Shown here one piece after another: positions 33,300 through 34,521 of a stretch of DNA of 34,521 nt; positions within the stretch are counted from its first letter, which is position 1, and the number at the start of each line of letters is the position of its first letter. This DNA is from Akkermansia muciniphila (GTDB taxonomy: Bacteria; Verrucomicrobiota; Verrucomicrobiia; Limisphaerales; JADLHS01). The position numbers and the translations under genes were made by a program. The notes under the pieces were generated by a model. That model saw only the letters and a program-made list of their open reading frames with translations, did no database searches and was not told the DNA's origin. Location: assembly GCA_945882065.1 (NCBI GenBank), contig CAMCWI010000009.1, positions 1 to 34,521 on the forward strand. Direction: 5' to 3'.

Positions 33300-33426
33300 T
33301 GCCATGCGTTAGCAAACCTCGCGGAGCGTTCACCGCCGCTTTCCGTTCGTGTGCAAAAAACACCGCGCCGTGTTTGGCCCTCACAATTTTCTTTTTCACA
33401 ATGCCAACACGATTCATCCTGACCTC

Positions 33427-34278
33427 GTGAAACTTTCCTCGTTGGAAATCCAAAGAGCCGTCCGTGCTGCGCTGGCCGAAGATGTCGGCAGTGGCGATGT
33501 CACTTCGCTCTCAACCATCCCCGCGTCGGCAAAGTTCTCGGTGGTCATGCGCGCTCGTGAACCGATGGTCTTAGCGGGGATTGCTTTTGCCGAAGCCGCG
33601 TTCCGGCGTCTGTCGCGCAACGTACGCGTCAAACGATTTGTCCGCGATGGGCAACAGTTGAAAGCGGGAGCGACCATCTTGCAGGTCTCAGGTTCGGCGC
33701 GGGCGATTCTTTCCGCGGAGCGCGTGGCGTTAAATTTTATCCAGCGGCTCTCTGGTGTCGCGACGTTGACGAGTCATTACGTGCATGAGGTGCGCGACAC
33801 GGGCGCGCAGATTTTGGATACGCGAAAGACCACTCCGGGCTGGCGACGATTTGAAAAATACGCGGTCGCCTGCGGTGGTGCATGCAATCATCGCGTGGGA
33901 TTGTTCGATATGGTGTTGATCAAGGACAACCATCTCGCGGCGTTGCGTGATACGAAACCGAACGCCGTGGCTGCTGCCGTGATACGCGCGCAAAAAAAAT
34001 TTCCTGAACTCAAGATTGAGGTTGAAGCCGACACGCTTGCTCAGGTGAAAAATGCTGTGGATGCGAGCGCGGACATCATCTTGCTAGATAACATGAGCCT
34101 AAGTGAATTGCGCCAAGCTGTGAAGCTGGTGGGGACACGCGCGAAGACGGAGGCCAGCGGCGGCGTAACTCTGAAGACCGTTCGCGCCATTGCGAAGACA
34201 GGAGTGGATTTTATCTCCGTGGGCGCGATCACTCACTCCGCGCGCGCCATTGATGTGGGGTTGGATTTTCTGGGTTGA
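33427..34278 (+). CDS. nadC: Nicotinate-nucleotide pyrophosphorylase (carboxylating)
   Basis: 283-aa enzyme converting quinolinate and PRPP to nicotinate mononucleotide in de novo NAD synthesis. From the GTG at 33427 it reads VKLSSLEIQRAVRAALAEDV with the GSGDVTS motif, the standard NadC opening; a GTG at 33349 would add 26 residues without family support. Active-site regions: ILDTRKTTPGWRRFEKYAV, GGACNHRVGLFDMVLIKDNH, EVEADTL, DIILLDNMS, EASGGV and ISVGAITHSA. Full length. It is convergent with the next gene, with the two stop codons adjacent. Confidence 0.95.
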   Translation: MKLSSLEIQRAVRAALAEDVGSGDVTSLSTIPASAKFSVVMRAREPMVLAGIAFAEAAFRRLSRNVRVKRFVRDGQQLKAGATILQVSGSARAILSAERVALNFIQRLSGVATLTSHYVHEVRDTGAQILDTRKTTPGWRRFEKYAVACGGACNHRVGLFDMVLIKDNHLAALRDTKPNAVAAAVIRAQKKFPELKIEVEADTLAQVKNAVDASADIILLDNMSLSELRQAVKLVGTRAKTEASGGVTLKTVRAIAKTGVDFISVGAITHSARAIDVGLDFLG

Positions 34279-34521
34279 TCACTTCAACAGGATCAAACCC
34301 ACCGCGCCCGCCACGGCTACCACGCTGCCGAGCAAGGAATAGATCGTCGGCTTCTCGCCTTCAAAGATACGCGCCAGCGGAATTACTGCGAGCGGTGTCA
34401 TGGCGACGATTGCCAACACTACGCCCGTGGCGTTGTTGCGCAGAGCCCATTGCATACAACTCACCCCCAGTGTCGGGCCTGCGAGCGCGTTGCCTGTGAC
34501 CCAAAGCCACAAGTGTTTCTT
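34279..34521 (-). CDS. EamA/DMT-family transporter, C-terminal part
   Basis: 81 residues visible; the frame runs off the right edge. Features of the last three helices of EamA permeases: a hydrophobic helix with NALAGPTLGVSCMQWAL, then the GVVLAIVAMTPLAVIPLARIF helix followed by the EGEKPTIYSLLGSVVAVAGAVGLILLK end, which has the conserved Glu after the helix. Substrate unknown. Its stop directly abuts the nadC stop. Confidence 0.75.
   Translation of the reverse strand, partial: KKHLWLWVTGNALAGPTLGVSCMQWALRNNATGVVLAIVAMTPLAVIPLARIFEGEKPTIYSLLGSVVAVAGAVGLILLK

Noticed and set aside
1-34521. CRISPR array or prophage
   Set aside because: No regularly spaced direct repeats and no phage structural or integrase genes were seen; the palindromes are of different sequences and not regularly spaced.

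Overview
The window reads as chromosome from a motile, aerobic Gram-negative bacterium, most likely of the Verrucomicrobiota (Pedosphaera/Limisphaerales-like). This placement is inference from gene content, a PVC-like elongation factor P loop and abundant dispersed palindromic repeats; no search was run. Coding density is high, Shine-Dalgarno sequences are often weak or absent, and several starts are GTG or TTG.

Layout. 1-2714 (minus): heme A biosynthesis (ctaB partial, ctaA) and a periplasmic cupredoxin, all linked to aerobic respiration. 3010-6481: gatB, an MFS transporter, and efp on the minus strand. 6610-9831 (minus): a three-gene unit of antitoxin, frameshifted ParE-like toxin and a possible PD-(D/E)XK-type protein, then rmuC and ridA. 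10030-17581 (plus): a late flagellar cluster with two near-identical flagellins, fliD, a CsgG/LpoB-like lipoprotein, a possible FlgM anti-sigma factor, fliS, a FliT-like chaperone and a REC-HD-GYP response regulator. 17667-20652: a ferredoxin, a lipoprotein, tRNA-Arg(TCG), a small Pro/Tyr-rich protein and an MBL-fold hydrolase. 20798-26227: a complete oppABCDF peptide importer. 26313-30945: dienelactone hydrolase, Hsp20, Lon and a LolA-like protein. 31074-34521: a frameshifted Sel1 protein, thiH, nadC and a partial EamA transporter.

The flagellar region is the most informative. Four promoters match the sigma-28 (FliA) consensus TAAAGTTT-N11-GCCGATAA with exactly 11-nt spacers, in front of both flagellins, fliD and the FlgM-like gene. 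Both flagellin mRNAs would have leaders of about 140 nt with the same series of four hairpins, whose stems differ in sequence but are preserved, and with repeated CANGGA motifs mostly in or beside hairpin loops. That is the signature expected of CsrA (RsmA) control. The fliD promoter lies so close to its ATG that the transcript should be leaderless or nearly so.

The second theme is repeat biology. Several palindromic repeat types lie between genes, and two appear inside genes as in-frame insertions (ctaA and thiH), much like Rickettsia palindromic elements. Two genes (ParE-like toxin and Sel1 protein) carry apparent single-base frameshifts that could be real decay or sequence errors.
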